This document shows, in pieces, positions 51,983 through 60,422 of a stretch of 64,000 nt of DNA (positions are counted from its first letter, which is position 1; the number at the start of each line of letters is the position of its first letter). The translations under genes were made by a program, and so were the position numbers. The notes below the pieces were generated by a model. It did no database searches and was not told where the DNA came from. It was given only the letters and a program-made list of their open reading frames with translations. The DNA comes from Phycisphaerales bacterium (GTDB taxonomy: Bacteria > Planctomycetota > Phycisphaerae > Phycisphaerales > UBA5793). The stretch is from positions 124,001-188,000 of the forward strand of contig JADZAS010000014.1 of NCBI GenBank assembly GCA_020852515.1, written 5' to 3'.

Positions 51983-53427
51983 ATCGTCTCCTGCAGCACG
52001 TTTGAGGTGTTGCCGTTCTCGGCCGCCTGGAGCCACAGCGTGATGCCGGAAGTGTTGGGCGGAAGATTTCGCGTGAGCGATGCATCGCCGTTGCCGTCCG
52101 CGGTCGCGCTGCCGATGAGCACCGGGCTGGCGAGGTTGAGGTAGACGTTCAGCGCGTTGACGCGCGTCCACGTATCGCCGCCGACAAGACTGTAGATGAA
52201 ATGCACGCGCCCGCCCGGCGTGGCTCGCTGCACCGAAAGCGTCGCGCTCTGCCCGGCGGTAAGCGCCGTGCTCGCCAGACCCATCCGCGCCCCGATCGCC
52301 TCGGAAACATCGACAATGAACAGCCCGCGATCGCGGTCGTTGACGATCACCGTGCCCGAGTCGAAGAACGGCCAGGCCGTCCACGCGCCGTGGGCGTAGC
52401 CGGGCGCGTTGTTCTCGGGATAGGTGTCAAACCAGCCGACGCGGACGGGGTTCTCCGGATCGCTGCGCGCATCGAACAGCTGGAAGCCGCTGGAGTAGTT
52501 CGCTTCGTAGATGAAGCCGTCCTTCACGAACAGGTTGTGGTCCGTCGCGGTCATGCCGGAGGTGAACTCGGAAACAAGCGTCGGGTTGCTCAGGTCCGAC
52601 ACGTCGTAGACAAGCGTGCGCGTGGTGGGCGTGTAGCCGTTGAGTTCATCGAGTTCATCGTTGAGATAGAAGTAGCGGCGGTCGGCGCTGAGCCAGCCCT
52701 GGTGGCAGTAGTTCAGGCCGGGGTACACATCCGAGCCGAGCAGCACCATGTTGGATTTATCGGTCACGTCGATGATGTCAAAGCGCCAGTAGCCGCTCGG
52801 GCAGAAGGCGATTTCCTTGCCCGCATAGGGACCGTCGTGGTAGGTGACGACTTGGGCGTCGTGCACGTGTCCGCCGGTGGGGTTGGTCGAACCGGCCACG
52901 GTCGGCGAGGTCGGGTTGCTCAGGTCCAGCGCCACGATGCCGCTGCCTTCGCTCGACGCCGTCATGTACGCGAAGCCGCTCTCTTCGTTGAGCGCGAAGT
53001 TGTGGCTGCGGTAAGGGCGCTCGTTGACCTTTGTCACCACGCCGCTGTCGATCTGGCTCAGATCGAACACCTGGAGGTTGAAGTAGTCGCCGATGCAGTA
53101 CGCGTAGTGGCCGTAGATCTTCATGTCTTCGGTCGTGCTCTGGCTGTGGGGCTCAGTGTGCACCACGACGGGATTGACCGGATCGGTGACCTCGACGAAT
53201 GCGGTGCTGGTATAGGTGCCGATGATGCCGTACTCGCGGCCCGACGGGCTGGTGTAGCCCCAGCAGTCGTTGCCGCCCGAGCCGCCCATCTGCTGTGGCG
53301 TCAGTTGGCTCATCAGGCGCACCTTGTGCGCGTCATACTGGGCAAACGAGGCGGTCGAAGCAGCCAGCACCGCCAGGGAAGCAAAGCCGACGAGCCGCCG
53401 GCGCGCCACAACATTCATGCAGTTCAT
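51976..53427 (-). CDS. secreted beta-propeller-like protein (LVIVD/choice-of-anchor B type)
   Basis: The 483-aa product has a signal peptide (LVGFASLAVLAASTASFAQ) and LVIVD-like repeats (EYGIIGTYTSTAFVEVTDPV, SGIVALDLSNPTSPTVAGST, FQLFDARSDPENPVRVGWFD), as in planctomycete choice-of-anchor B proteins. A C-terminal domain (GQSATLSVQRATPGGRVHFI) resembles a short sorting/anchor module. No enzyme motif. GGAGG upstream of ATG 53427. The 3' ends of this gene and ubiD overlap by 7 bp. Confidence 0.82.
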   Translation of the reverse strand: MNCMNVVARRRLVGFASLAVLAASTASFAQYDAHKVRLMSQLTPQQMGGSGGNDCWGYTSPSGREYGIIGTYTSTAFVEVTDPVNPVVVHTEPHSQSTTEDMKIYGHYAYCIGDYFNLQVFDLSQIDSGVVTKVNERPYRSHNFALNEESGFAYMTASSEGSGIVALDLSNPTSPTVAGSTNPTGGHVHDAQVVTYHDGPYAGKEIAFCPSGYWRFDIIDVTDKSNMVLLGSDVYPGLNYCHQGWLSADRRYFYLNDELDELNGYTPTTRTLVYDVSDLSNPTLVSEFTSGMTATDHNLFVKDGFIYEANYSSGFQLFDARSDPENPVRVGWFDTYPENNAPGYAHGAWTAWPFFDSGTVIVNDRDRGLFIVDVSEAIGARMGLASTALTAGQSATLSVQRATPGGRVHFIYSLVGGDTWTRVNALNVYLNLASPVLIGSATADGNGDASLTRNLPPNTSGITLWLQAAENGNTSNVLQETIQ

Positions 53428-53627
53428 TTCGCACGGACCTCCAGGAAAGACTGATGCGGCGGACGATCCACCCGCGTGGCGAACCTGACCCGCCGCACCG
53501 CGCACAGCGTAACCTCTGTGGGCCGCTGTTGTCAATGGGTAAACCCGGAAACAGCGCGAATCATTCCGATCTCCGGCTGGTGAGCCAAAATACTCCAGAC
53601 TACGATGCTGGTCGTGCCGGTCGCGAG

Positions 53628-53701
53628 GGGCGCTTAGCTCAGTTGGCTAGAGCACTGCTTTTACACAGCAGGGGTCACTGGTTCGAGTCCAGTAGCGCCC
53701 A
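53628..53701 (+). tRNA. tRNA-Val (TAC anticodon)
   Basis: The 74-nt cloverleaf has acceptor GGGCGCT/AGCGCCC, D arm GCTCAGTTGGCTAGAGC, anticodon arm CTGCT-TTTACAC-AGCAG giving TAC (Val), T arm ACTGG-TTCGAGT-CCAGT, discriminator A. CCA is not encoded. Confidence 0.97.
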
Positions 53702-53811
53702 TTCCCTCCTCGGCTGCAGGGGAGGGTGCGCCTTGCGATCGGCCCCGGCCGCCGCGCTAGGATTGTGCACTGCCGTCGGCTGAGTGAGTCAACCGCTTCG
53801 GAGAGTCGCGA

Positions 53812-54006
53812 ATGAACAAGTCAACTGGACCATCTTGGCGTCGGCTGGCGATCGGTGGACTCGTCCTTGCCGCTGTCATGGCGGCCGTCGGCTGCGAGAC
53901 GCACGTGGTCAGCCGCGAGGGCATCGGCGCAAGCAGCGCCTACCCGGACGCCGAGCAGCGCGCCGGCAGCGACCCGCTGAGCAAGCGGGTCTGGGGCGAG
54001 CACTGA
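53812..54006 (+). CDS. small lipoprotein
   Basis: The 64-aa product has a hydrophobic segment ending [18 protein letters not shown] with a lipobox (AVGC) and a short Ser/Asp-rich mature part. It ends 35 bp before nuoB and probably shares its transcript. The Shine-Dalgarno sequence (GGAGAGTCGCG) is weak. Function unknown. Confidence is limited by size. Confidence 0.6.
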   Translation: MNKSTGPSWRRLAIGGLVLAAVMAAVGCETHVVSREGIGASSAYPDAEQRAGSDPLSKRVWGEH

Positions 54007-54041
54007 GCGACACGAACCGGCCCGCGCACGGAGTAGATGCC

Positions 54042-54614
54042 ATGGGAATCGAAGCCGCACTGCCTCAGGACAGCTTCCTCACGACGCGTCTGCGCGAAGT
54101 GATCAACTGGGGCCGGCGCTCGAGCGTGTGGCCCCTGCCCTTCGCCACCGCGTGCTGCGGCATCGAACTCATGGCCACTGCATCCAGTCGCTACGACCTG
54201 GCCCGCTTCGGCGCCGAAGTCATGCGCTTCAGCCCGCGCCAGTCGGACCTGCTCATCGTCGCCGGCCGCGTCGCCATCAAGATGCTCCCCGTGCTGCAGC
54301 GCATCTACATGCAGATCACCGAACCCAAGTGGGTCATTTCGATGGGCGCGTGCGCTTCGACGGGCGGCGTGTTCGACACGTACGCCGTCGTGCAGGGCAT
54401 TGACCAGTTCATCCCCGTGGATGTCTACGTGCCCGGCTGCCCGCCAAGACCGGAGATGCTTATCGAAGGCGTCATGGCGATCCAGCGCATCATCGATCGC
54501 GACGGCATCCCGCCGCGCGGGCCGGACGGCAAACGCGTGCCGCTGCGCCTGGCCATCGAGCCCAACTACCAGCCGCGCCGTCAGCCCGTGCCGCTGACCG
54601 TCGGCGGGCTATAG
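54042..54614 (+). CDS. nuoB: NADH-quinone oxidoreductase subunit B (NuoB/PSST), solitary
   Basis: The 190-aa protein contains the N2 cluster ligands of complex I: tandem C38-C39 ([11 protein letters not shown]), C104 (MGACASTGG) and C133 (PGCPPRPE). Other typical stretches are [20 protein letters not shown] and [13 protein letters not shown] 54042 follows GGAG. No nuoA, nuoC or nuoD is next to it, whereas nuoA-nuoB-nuoC are usually contiguous. Its 3' end overlaps the DUF190 gene on the other strand by 34 bp. Confidence 0.95.
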   Translation: MGIEAALPQDSFLTTRLREVINWGRRSSVWPLPFATACCGIELMATASSRYDLARFGAEVMRFSPRQSDLLIVAGRVAIKMLPVLQRIYMQITEPKWVISMGACASTGGVFDTYAVVQGIDQFIPVDVYVPGCPPRPEMLIEGVMAIQRIIDRDGIPPRGPDGKRVPLRLAIEPNYQPRRQPVPLTVGGL

Positions 54615-54958
54615 ATCAGCACCTTCACATCCTCAAGCGTTACCAGGCCGCCGCCGACCATCTCGTTGAGGTCCGGGCGCAATTCCGCGATCTTCGCGGC
54701 GGTGTCCACGATCTCGATGACGATCGGCAGGTCTTCGGAGAGGCGGAGGATCTTGGCGGTGTGGATGCGGCTGTGGGCGCCGAAGCCCATCGGCCCGCGC
54801 AGCACCGTGGCGCCAGCCAGGTGCAGCTCGCGCGCTTTAAGCACGATGGCTTCGTACAGCGGCTTGCCGCGCCACCGGTCGCTCTCGCCGATATAGACCG
54901 TGAGGCGTTGAGCCGGTTCGGGGTTCGCGAATACCCCGTGCCTGAGCGACGCAGTCAT
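54581..54958 (-). CDS. DUF190 family protein
   Basis: The 125-aa protein matches the short DUF190 family: [40 protein letters not shown] and [31 protein letters not shown]190 genes are very often next to crcB and are thought to act in the fluoride response, although the mechanism is unproven. The start overlaps the crcB stop as ATGA, so the pair is co-translated. Confidence 0.9.
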   Translation of the reverse strand: MTASLRHGVFANPEPAQRLTVYIGESDRWRGKPLYEAIVLKARELHLAGATVLRGPMGFGAHSRIHTAKILRLSEDLPIVIEIVDTAAKIAELRPDLNEMVGGGLVTLEDVKVLIYSPPTVSGTG

Positions 54959-55350
54959 GATGCCCCCGTTCCGTAGAGTCTGATGGAGAGCGCTGCGCCG
55001 GCCCAGACAGCCGCGAGGCCCAGCACGTTGCTCAACAGCACGTTGAGCCCCGCCAGCGTCCACTGGCCCCTGCTGACCAGCGCCATGGTTTCGCCGCCGA
55101 AGCTTGAGAACGTCGTGAAGCCGCCGAGCAGTCCGATGAGGATGGCTACTTTGTATTCGTCGCGCACCAAGATGGGGCCGGTCAGCGCCGTGGCGAGGAA
55201 GCCCATGATGAAGCAGCCAATCACATTCACCGTCAAGGTGCCGACGGGAAACGTCGGCCCCCACCACGCGTGCACAACGCCGGAGAGGGCGTATCGCAAC
55301 AGCCCACCAAGCCCCGATGCCAGAAACACCAGAAATGCGTTAAAGGCCAT
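54955..55350 (-). CDS. crcB: fluoride channel CrcB/Fluc
   Basis: The 131-aa four-helix membrane protein exports fluoride as an antiparallel dimer. Motifs: GLGGLLRYALSG (first helix Gly/Arg), FPVGTLTVNVIGCFIMGFLA and GGFTTFSSFGGETMALVSRG, which carries the Phe and Thr/Ser pore residues. ATG 55350. I saw no convincing fluoride riboswitch upstream. Confidence 0.95.
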   Translation of the reverse strand: MAFNAFLVFLASGLGGLLRYALSGVVHAWWGPTFPVGTLTVNVIGCFIMGFLATALTGPILVRDEYKVAILIGLLGGFTTFSSFGGETMALVSRGQWTLAGLNVLLSNVLGLAAVWAGAALSIRLYGTGAS

Positions 55351-55393
55351 GCGACTCCGCTCTGGCGACACTCGTGAACTCGCAAAGCGATGT

Positions 55394-55421
55394 CTGCCGG
55401 CTCACGGCCCTCAGCCGGCAG
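55394..55421 (-). terminator. hairpin between the SYLF gene and crcB
   Basis: CTGCCGGCT (55394-55402) and AGCCGGCAG (55413-55421) form a perfect 9-bp stem with a 10-nt loop, 22 bp past the SYLF stop at 55443 on the minus strand. The following U-tract is poor. Confidence 0.6.
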
Positions 55422-55442
55422 GCTCAAGAAGGTCTCGGGCCG

Positions 55443-55997
55443 CTAGAGCGGCTCGTAGCTGAAGTTCTGTCCGCCGATCGACGCCTCGTACATGAGTCCC
55501 GACTCGCCGAAGGTGAACACCGCGACGCCGTGCGCAAACTCTGCGTTCGCGCCGGAACCCGAGGTCACACCGACTGCGGTCGCCTGGGCGTCGAAGCGGA
55601 AGTTGCCTCGCTTGAACGTCTCAACCGCTTCGCTCGATTCGAAGACGATCACTTCGGAGTACGACTGACCTCCGAGCTGGAAGCCGATCGAACCCTGGCT
55701 GAGATCGCAGTACCCGACCTGTACGCCGTCCTCGTACAGCACCCCCTGCCCGTAGGCCCCGCCGACGCCGATGGCGCCCTTGCCGACCGTCGGGAACACC
55801 GCGTAGCCGGCGCTCTGATCGAGCAGTTCTCCAAGCGACGGATCATTGCGCCGCGCGCGTGAAAGGGTCAGATCCGCCTCTGCACGGATACTGGTGCGCC
55901 CTTCGACCGTCTTGGGAGCGGTCGAACAGGCGGAAGCCGACCAGATTCCCACGGCCAAAGCAATCAGCACCAGCATCCGGGTCGTCACGCCAGCCAT
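55443..55997 (-). CDS. SYLF/YSC84-type lipid-binding lipoprotein
   Basis: The 184-aa product has a signal/lipobox (LIALAVGIWSASACSTA), then the SYLF domain: LLDQSAGYAVFPTVGKGAIG, VGGAYGQGVLYEDGVQVGYC, SQGSIGFQLGGQSYSEVIVF and a C-terminal AHGVAVFTFGESGLMYEASI. SYLF domains bind phosphoinositides or other lipids in eukaryotes. The bacterial role is unknown. Confidence 0.92.
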   Translation of the reverse strand: MAGVTTRMLVLIALAVGIWSASACSTAPKTVEGRTSIRAEADLTLSRARRNDPSLGELLDQSAGYAVFPTVGKGAIGVGGAYGQGVLYEDGVQVGYCDLSQGSIGFQLGGQSYSEVIVFESSEAVETFKRGNFRFDAQATAVGVTSGSGANAEFAHGVAVFTFGESGLMYEASIGGQNFSYEPL

Positions 55998-56050
55998 AGT
56001 TACGTCCTTTCACTGGGTTCCACAACAACCTGAACGGTCGTATCGGCTGC

Positions 56051-57478
56051 TCAGCGCAGTTTCGATTCGACTTTTTCCTTCCACTGCTCGTAGCCCTGCC
56101 GCCCCATCAGGCCGAACGTGGCCACCTTGCCCGTCTCCACTGCCGGCTGGTCGTAGGCGTTGATGTTCAGAAGCAGCCCGGCATACGCCGTAATGACTTC
56201 CCATAACTGGATGAACTCGCCCACGTGGTGCGCGCTCAGACGCGGCATGGTGATCGTGAAGTTGGGCCGCTCGCTCTCCACCAGCGCGTACTCCGTCGCG
56301 CGCTTCTCGGCCGCGATCAGTTCGCCCAGCGTGTGCCCCTGCAGGTACGCAATCGCATCGACGTTGAGACTGCGCGGAATCGTCACGTCGCGCTCCCACT
56401 GCTGCACCTCCACGAAACCGATGACTTTGTCATTCGGGCCTTCGCGGTACAACTGCACCTGCGAGTGCTGGTCGGTCGTGCCGAGCGCTTTGATGGGCGT
56501 GGCCCCCGCGAAGACTTCCCGGCCCTGCAGATCGACGCGCTTGCCCAGGCTCTCAGCCCACAACTGCCGGTACCAGTCGGCGAGGCAGTAGAGCGCGTTG
56601 CAGTACGGCATGAGCACGTGGTTGCCCTTGCCGCGCCGGGCGAACTCCATGAGCAGCCACGCCAGCGCCGCGGCAGGATTGCTCTCGATCTCGCGCAGGC
56701 GACAGCGCAGGTCCATGGCCGCGGCGCCGGCGAGCAGCGCATCAACGTCGATGCCGCACATCGCCGCACTGAACAGCCCCACGGGTGAAAGCACGCTGAA
56801 CCGCCCCCCGACCCCGTCGGGCACCGGCAGCGTTGCGTAGCCCTCGTCATCGACGATTGATCGCATCGTGCCCCGGCTCGGGTCCGTGATCGCCACGATG
56901 TGCCGTCGGTACGCCTCGCCGAGGTGCGACTTGAGCCAGTCGCGAAAGATCATGAACTGCGCCGCCGTCTCAGCGGTCTCGCCGGACTTCGAGATCACGT
57001 TCACGGCGGTGTGTGTCAGGCCCGGGTCCTTGATCTCGAGATGCCGCATCAGGTCGCCCACGAAGTACGGATCGACGTTGTCGAGGACGTACAGCCGCGG
57101 CCCGGTGCGATGCGAGCACGGCGTGAGGTTGTGCACGTGCTCCTTGAGCGCCGCCTGCAGCGCGATGTTGCCCAGCGCCGAGCCCCCGATGCCCAGCGCG
57201 ATGAGGTGCTTGCACCGTTTGCCCTTCGAATTCGCCTCGAAGTGGGCATTCGTCTGCGCGACGACGTGGTTCACCGCGGCGAGATGCTCCTTGCGCAACG
57301 GATCATGGCACAGGCCGCGCCAGCGCGTCTCCCCCGCCTTGTCCATCTCGGCCAGGCGATCGGTCAAGTCCGCCATGCGAGATGCCGCAGCTTTGAGATC
57401 GCCTGCCAGGATGCCGTGGCCGGCGCCGATGCGATCCGCGAAACAGTTGGCGTAGTTGATGTGAAGTTGCTGGGTCAT
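56051..57478 (-). CDS. pgi: glucose-6-phosphate isomerase
   Basis: The 475-aa enzyme has the two SIS subdomains: LIALGIGGSALGNIALQAAL, ISKSGETAETAAQFMIFRDW, VGGRFSVLSPVGLFSAAMCG, MPYCNALYCLADWYRQLWAE and the C-terminal QLWEVITAYAGLLLNINAYD QPAVE. The length fits the Bacillus-type branch (~450 aa), shorter than the E. coli type (~550). ATG 57478 follows a purine-rich site. It belongs to glycolysis/gluconeogenesis and feeds manA. Confidence 0.96.
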   Translation of the reverse strand: MTQQLHINYANCFADRIGAGHGILAGDLKAAASRMADLTDRLAEMDKAGETRWRGLCHDPLRKEHLAAVNHVVAQTNAHFEANSKGKRCKHLIALGIGGSALGNIALQAALKEHVHNLTPCSHRTGPRLYVLDNVDPYFVGDLMRHLEIKDPGLTHTAVNVISKSGETAETAAQFMIFRDWLKSHLGEAYRRHIVAITDPSRGTMRSIVDDEGYATLPVPDGVGGRFSVLSPVGLFSAAMCGIDVDALLAGAAAMDLRCRLREIESNPAAALAWLLMEFARRGKGNHVLMPYCNALYCLADWYRQLWAESLGKRVDLQGREVFAGATPIKALGTTDQHSQVQLYREGPNDKVIGFVEVQQWERDVTIPRSLNVDAIAYLQGHTLGELIAAEKRATEYALVESERPNFTITMPRLSAHHVGEFIQLWEVITAYAGLLLNINAYDQPAVETGKVATFGLMGRQGYEQWKEKVESKLR

Positions 57479-57632
57479 GGGAAAGGGTAGCCTCGCTTCA
57501 TGGTGCTTCATGCGCGGCCAGGACCCCGCGGCCGATCTCCGACTCCTCCCCGGTTTTGCCGCCGATCACGGCAACTCCGCGCGCTCTCCCCTACCATCCA
57601 GCCCCTGCCACGCGCTTATGGAGTAAGGTTTC

Positions 57633-58733
57633 ATGCCGCTGACCAAAGACGATGTCATCGCCGCCCTGCGGACCGTCAACGACCCGGACCTGCACAAGGA
57701 CCTGGTCACGCTCAACATGGTCAAGAACGTAGCCGTGGACGGCGGCGCGGTGGACATCACCGTCGAACTGACCACCCCCGCCTGCCCGCTCAAGGACAAG
57801 ATCCGCGCCGACATCGAAAAGGCCGTGCACGCCAAGGCGGCGAGCAAGGCCGAGCGCATCAGCCGCATCGACATCGATTTCACCGCCGACGTGCGCAGCC
57901 CGCAGGAGCGCGTGGCCGGCAAGGAAAACCCGCTACCCAACGTGCGCAACATCATCGCCGTCGGCGCCGGCAAGGGCGGCGTGGGCAAGTCTACCGTCGC
58001 GGTGAATCTGGCGGTGGGCCTCGCTCGCTTCGGCGCCCGAGTCGGCCTGCTCGACGGCGATATCTACGGCCCGTCCATGCCCACCATGCTCGGCTTGCGC
58101 GCCAACGAGGTCAAAGCCCGCGGCAACATGATCCAGCCGTTCCAGGCGCACGGCATCGTGGCGATGACCATCGGCGTGCTCGTCGAGCCAGAGAAGCCGC
58201 TCATCTGGCGCGGGCCCATGGCCCACGGCGCCTTCCGCCAGCTCGCCACCCAGACCGAGTGGGGCGAACTCGACTACCTCATCATCGACCTGCCGCCGGG
58301 CACCGGCGATGTGCCCCTCACCCTCGCGCAGATGCTCGCGCTCACCGGCGCCGTCATCGTCTGCACGCCTCAGCGCGTGGCCCAGGATGACGCCCGCCGC
58401 GCCGTGCGCATGTTCCAGCAGCTCGGCGTGCACATCCTCGGCGTGGTCGAGAACATGAGTTACTTTGTCTGCGAGCACGGCACGGAGTACGACATCTTCG
58501 GTCGCGGCGGCGCGGAAGTGATGGCGCAGGAAATGAACCTGCCCTTCCTCGGCGGCATTCCCATCACCACCGAGCTGCGCGCCAACGGCGACAGCGGCAA
58601 TCCCACCGCCAACTTCGAACAGGTCGGCCCGCTGGCCGACTCACTCAACCGCATCGTGCAGAACCTCGCCGCGCAGGTCTCCATGGCCACGATGCGCAAC
58701 GTGGTCGCCCAGCCGACGCTGAGCATCTCGTGA
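57633..58733 (+). CDS. mrp: Mrp/ApbC-family P-loop ATPase with N-terminal DUF59 domain
   Basis: The 366-aa product should carry or assemble iron-sulfur clusters. The N-terminal DUF59/MIP18 domain (~5-80) includes LRTVNDPDLHKDLVTLNMVK and TPACPLKDKIRADIEKAV. The P-loop GKGGVGKS is at 113-120, followed by LLDGDIYGPSMPTMLG and YLIIDLPPGTGDVPLTLAQM. The usual C-terminal CxxC reads VENMSYFVCEHGTEYDIFGR here, so the second Cys is missing. No bacterial ferredoxin or Fe-S scaffold gene is adjacent. Confidence 0.9.
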   Translation: MPLTKDDVIAALRTVNDPDLHKDLVTLNMVKNVAVDGGAVDITVELTTPACPLKDKIRADIEKAVHAKAASKAERISRIDIDFTADVRSPQERVAGKENPLPNVRNIIAVGAGKGGVGKSTVAVNLAVGLARFGARVGLLDGDIYGPSMPTMLGLRANEVKARGNMIQPFQAHGIVAMTIGVLVEPEKPLIWRGPMAHGAFRQLATQTEWGELDYLIIDLPPGTGDVPLTLAQMLALTGAVIVCTPQRVAQDDARRAVRMFQQLGVHILGVVENMSYFVCEHGTEYDIFGRGGAEVMAQEMNLPFLGGIPITTELRANGDSGNPTANFEQVGPLADSLNRIVQNLAAQVSMATMRNVVAQPTLSIS

Positions 58734-58754
58734 TGCACGCCTGCATCAGCCGGC

Positions 58755-60011
58755 CTAGCGATCGCTTTCCAAATGCTCAGCCGCTCCCCCGAGCAGAAAG
58801 TCAATAGCGTTGCGCTCTTCAGTGCTGAGAGTGGAATCGTGCTCCCGCAGAAACACGATCATTTCTCGGCGAGCGGCGATCTGATCCAAGACATAAGCAT
58901 CCAAGTTCCCTCGATCTTCAGGTACGACTTCGGTCCACCCTGCCTGGTGTGACCACGGATGCACCGCCTGCAGCATGGCCTGGTGCATCTTGTCGAGATA
59001 GATCCGCGCGACCCACTCTGCCGGCCACTGCTGCTGCATTGCCTGAAGCACTGCCTCGAGGTCAGGCGTCCCATCACCGCGCCGCCCCAGTCGAGGGAGA
59101 GGATCCCAATGCAGCGGGAAGTCGTCGCGGCGGAACCTCGACATCGACTCGAGGGCATCCGTGACTCGACCGTCGCGAAGCAATCGCTCGGCCTCGCGCT
59201 TGCGCACCTGTTCCGGCTGAGTCAGAGCGCACGCGCCAATGAGAATGAGCAGACTCGACAACGCCGTGATCGCCAGGCCGGAGTGGTGTCTCGGAGCCTC
59301 AAAGTCGGAATTTCCGAGCCACTGCGGCCTGAAGAACGCAATGCTGCAAAGCCCCCCGACAATCCACACCGGCGCGCTGTAGACGGACAGGATGGTTACC
59401 TGGAACGCCGCATCCGCAATCAGTCTCTCTTCTGCCGTGTACCGAATCCCGCCCATCAAGTCGATAACCGGCACTGCAGCGATCTGCATCGCCGTGAAGG
59501 CAACGGCATCGGCAAAGACCATGACGATGAAAAACGTCGCGATCGGATTGACATGATAGAGAACACTGATGACGCGCGTGATCAGCACGACGCGCCAGGC
59601 CGCGACGACGGCCAGAGTCCAGAGGTTCGCCTCAACGGCTCCGACCGGGGTAAGGAACCGCTCGTAGGGAATCGCATACATCCACGCGAGCGGCGCTGTC
59701 ATCCAGAACAACGACAAGAACACCCGCCACGCCTGCGCCGGCACCGGCCAGCATCGTTCTTCCGCGCTGACGCGAATCGACGCTATGACGTGGACGAGCA
59801 GAAACAGCAGGGTCCCCGCCAGCAGCGACGCCGCGAAGGGGCGCAGCAGATGCCACGGTTCGTGCACGAGGTCGTGTCCGTCGTATTCCCGGGCCAGCCC
59901 TGCCGAGAGCACGAATACTACACCGTACAGAATCGACCATGGCGATTGCGCAATCTCAGCGATCGCTGCGCGCGAGCCGAGCAGGTAGCGAGGCAGTGTG
60001 GATGCTCGCAC
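58755..60011 (-). CDS. polytopic membrane protein of unknown function
   Basis: The 418-aa product has about seven transmembrane segments in the first ~290 residues (SILYGVVFVLSAGLAR, SLLAGTLLFLLVHVIASI, IATFFIVMVFADAVAFTAMQ, TALSSLLILIGACAL) and a soluble C-terminal domain (~130 aa, mostly helical). It begins 3 bp after the DoxX-like gene, the last member of the coupled operon. No family recognised. Confidence 0.8.
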   Translation of the reverse strand: MRASTLPRYLLGSRAAIAEIAQSPWSILYGVVFVLSAGLAREYDGHDLVHEPWHLLRPFAASLLAGTLLFLLVHVIASIRVSAEERCWPVPAQAWRVFLSLFWMTAPLAWMYAIPYERFLTPVGAVEANLWTLAVVAAWRVVLITRVISVLYHVNPIATFFIVMVFADAVAFTAMQIAAVPVIDLMGGIRYTAEERLIADAAFQVTILSVYSAPVWIVGGLCSIAFFRPQWLGNSDFEAPRHHSGLAITALSSLLILIGACALTQPEQVRKREAERLLRDGRVTDALESMSRFRRDDFPLHWDPLPRLGRRGDGTPDLEAVLQAMQQQWPAEWVARIYLDKMHQAMLQAVHPWSHQAGWTEVVPEDRGNLDAYVLDQIAARREMIVFLREHDSTLSTEERNAIDFLLGGAAEHLESDR

Positions 60012-60014
60012 TAT

Positions 60015-60422
60015 TCAGGCTCCGCCGGCGGCGTGGCGGGCGGGGCCGCGCACGGTCATGTACATCCACGCGAGGATGGCCGCCATGACGATGTCGGCGA
60101 TCGCAAACGGCTTCCAGATGCCCGGCAGACCGTCGCCGAGGAACCAGTGGTAGAACACCACGCCGCAGTAGGCGATCTTGAGCAGGAAGCAGTACGGCAG
60201 CAGGTTGCGATTGGCGATGGGCCTCCTCGCCAGGGCGAAGAACATCAAGGCGAAGATGATCAGCAGCGCGGCGCCGAACTGGACATAACCCCAGTGATTG
60301 GGCGGCGTGACTTCGAGCGCGTCGAACAGCTTGGGCCCGGCGAACAGGAATGCGATCCCCAGCACGCCGTCGTAAACTCCCATCAAAGCGAGCAACCCGC
60401 GAACGACCATGACGTTCTTCAT
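60015..60422 (-). CDS. small four-helix membrane protein (DoxX-like topology)
   Basis: The 135-aa product has four predicted helices (VMVVRGLLALMGVYDGVLGI, WGYVQFGAALLIIFALMFFA, LLKIAYCGVVFYHWFLGDGL, FAIADIVMAAILAWMYMTV). Its start overlaps the radical SAM stop by ATGA, so the two are coupled. Topology and size resemble DoxX-type proteins, but I cannot confirm a family. Confidence 0.7.
   Translation of the reverse strand: MKNVMVVRGLLALMGVYDGVLGIAFLFAGPKLFDALEVTPPNHWGYVQFGAALLIIFALMFFALARRPIANRNLLPYCFLLKIAYCGVVFYHWFLGDGLPGIWKPFAIADIVMAAILAWMYMTVRGPARHAAGGA

Noticed and set aside
55351-55442. Fluoride riboswitch upstream of crcB
   Set aside because: The expected conserved GGxGATGG and pseudoknot segments are not present. 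The only structure is the 9-bp hairpin that better fits a terminator of the SYLF gene.
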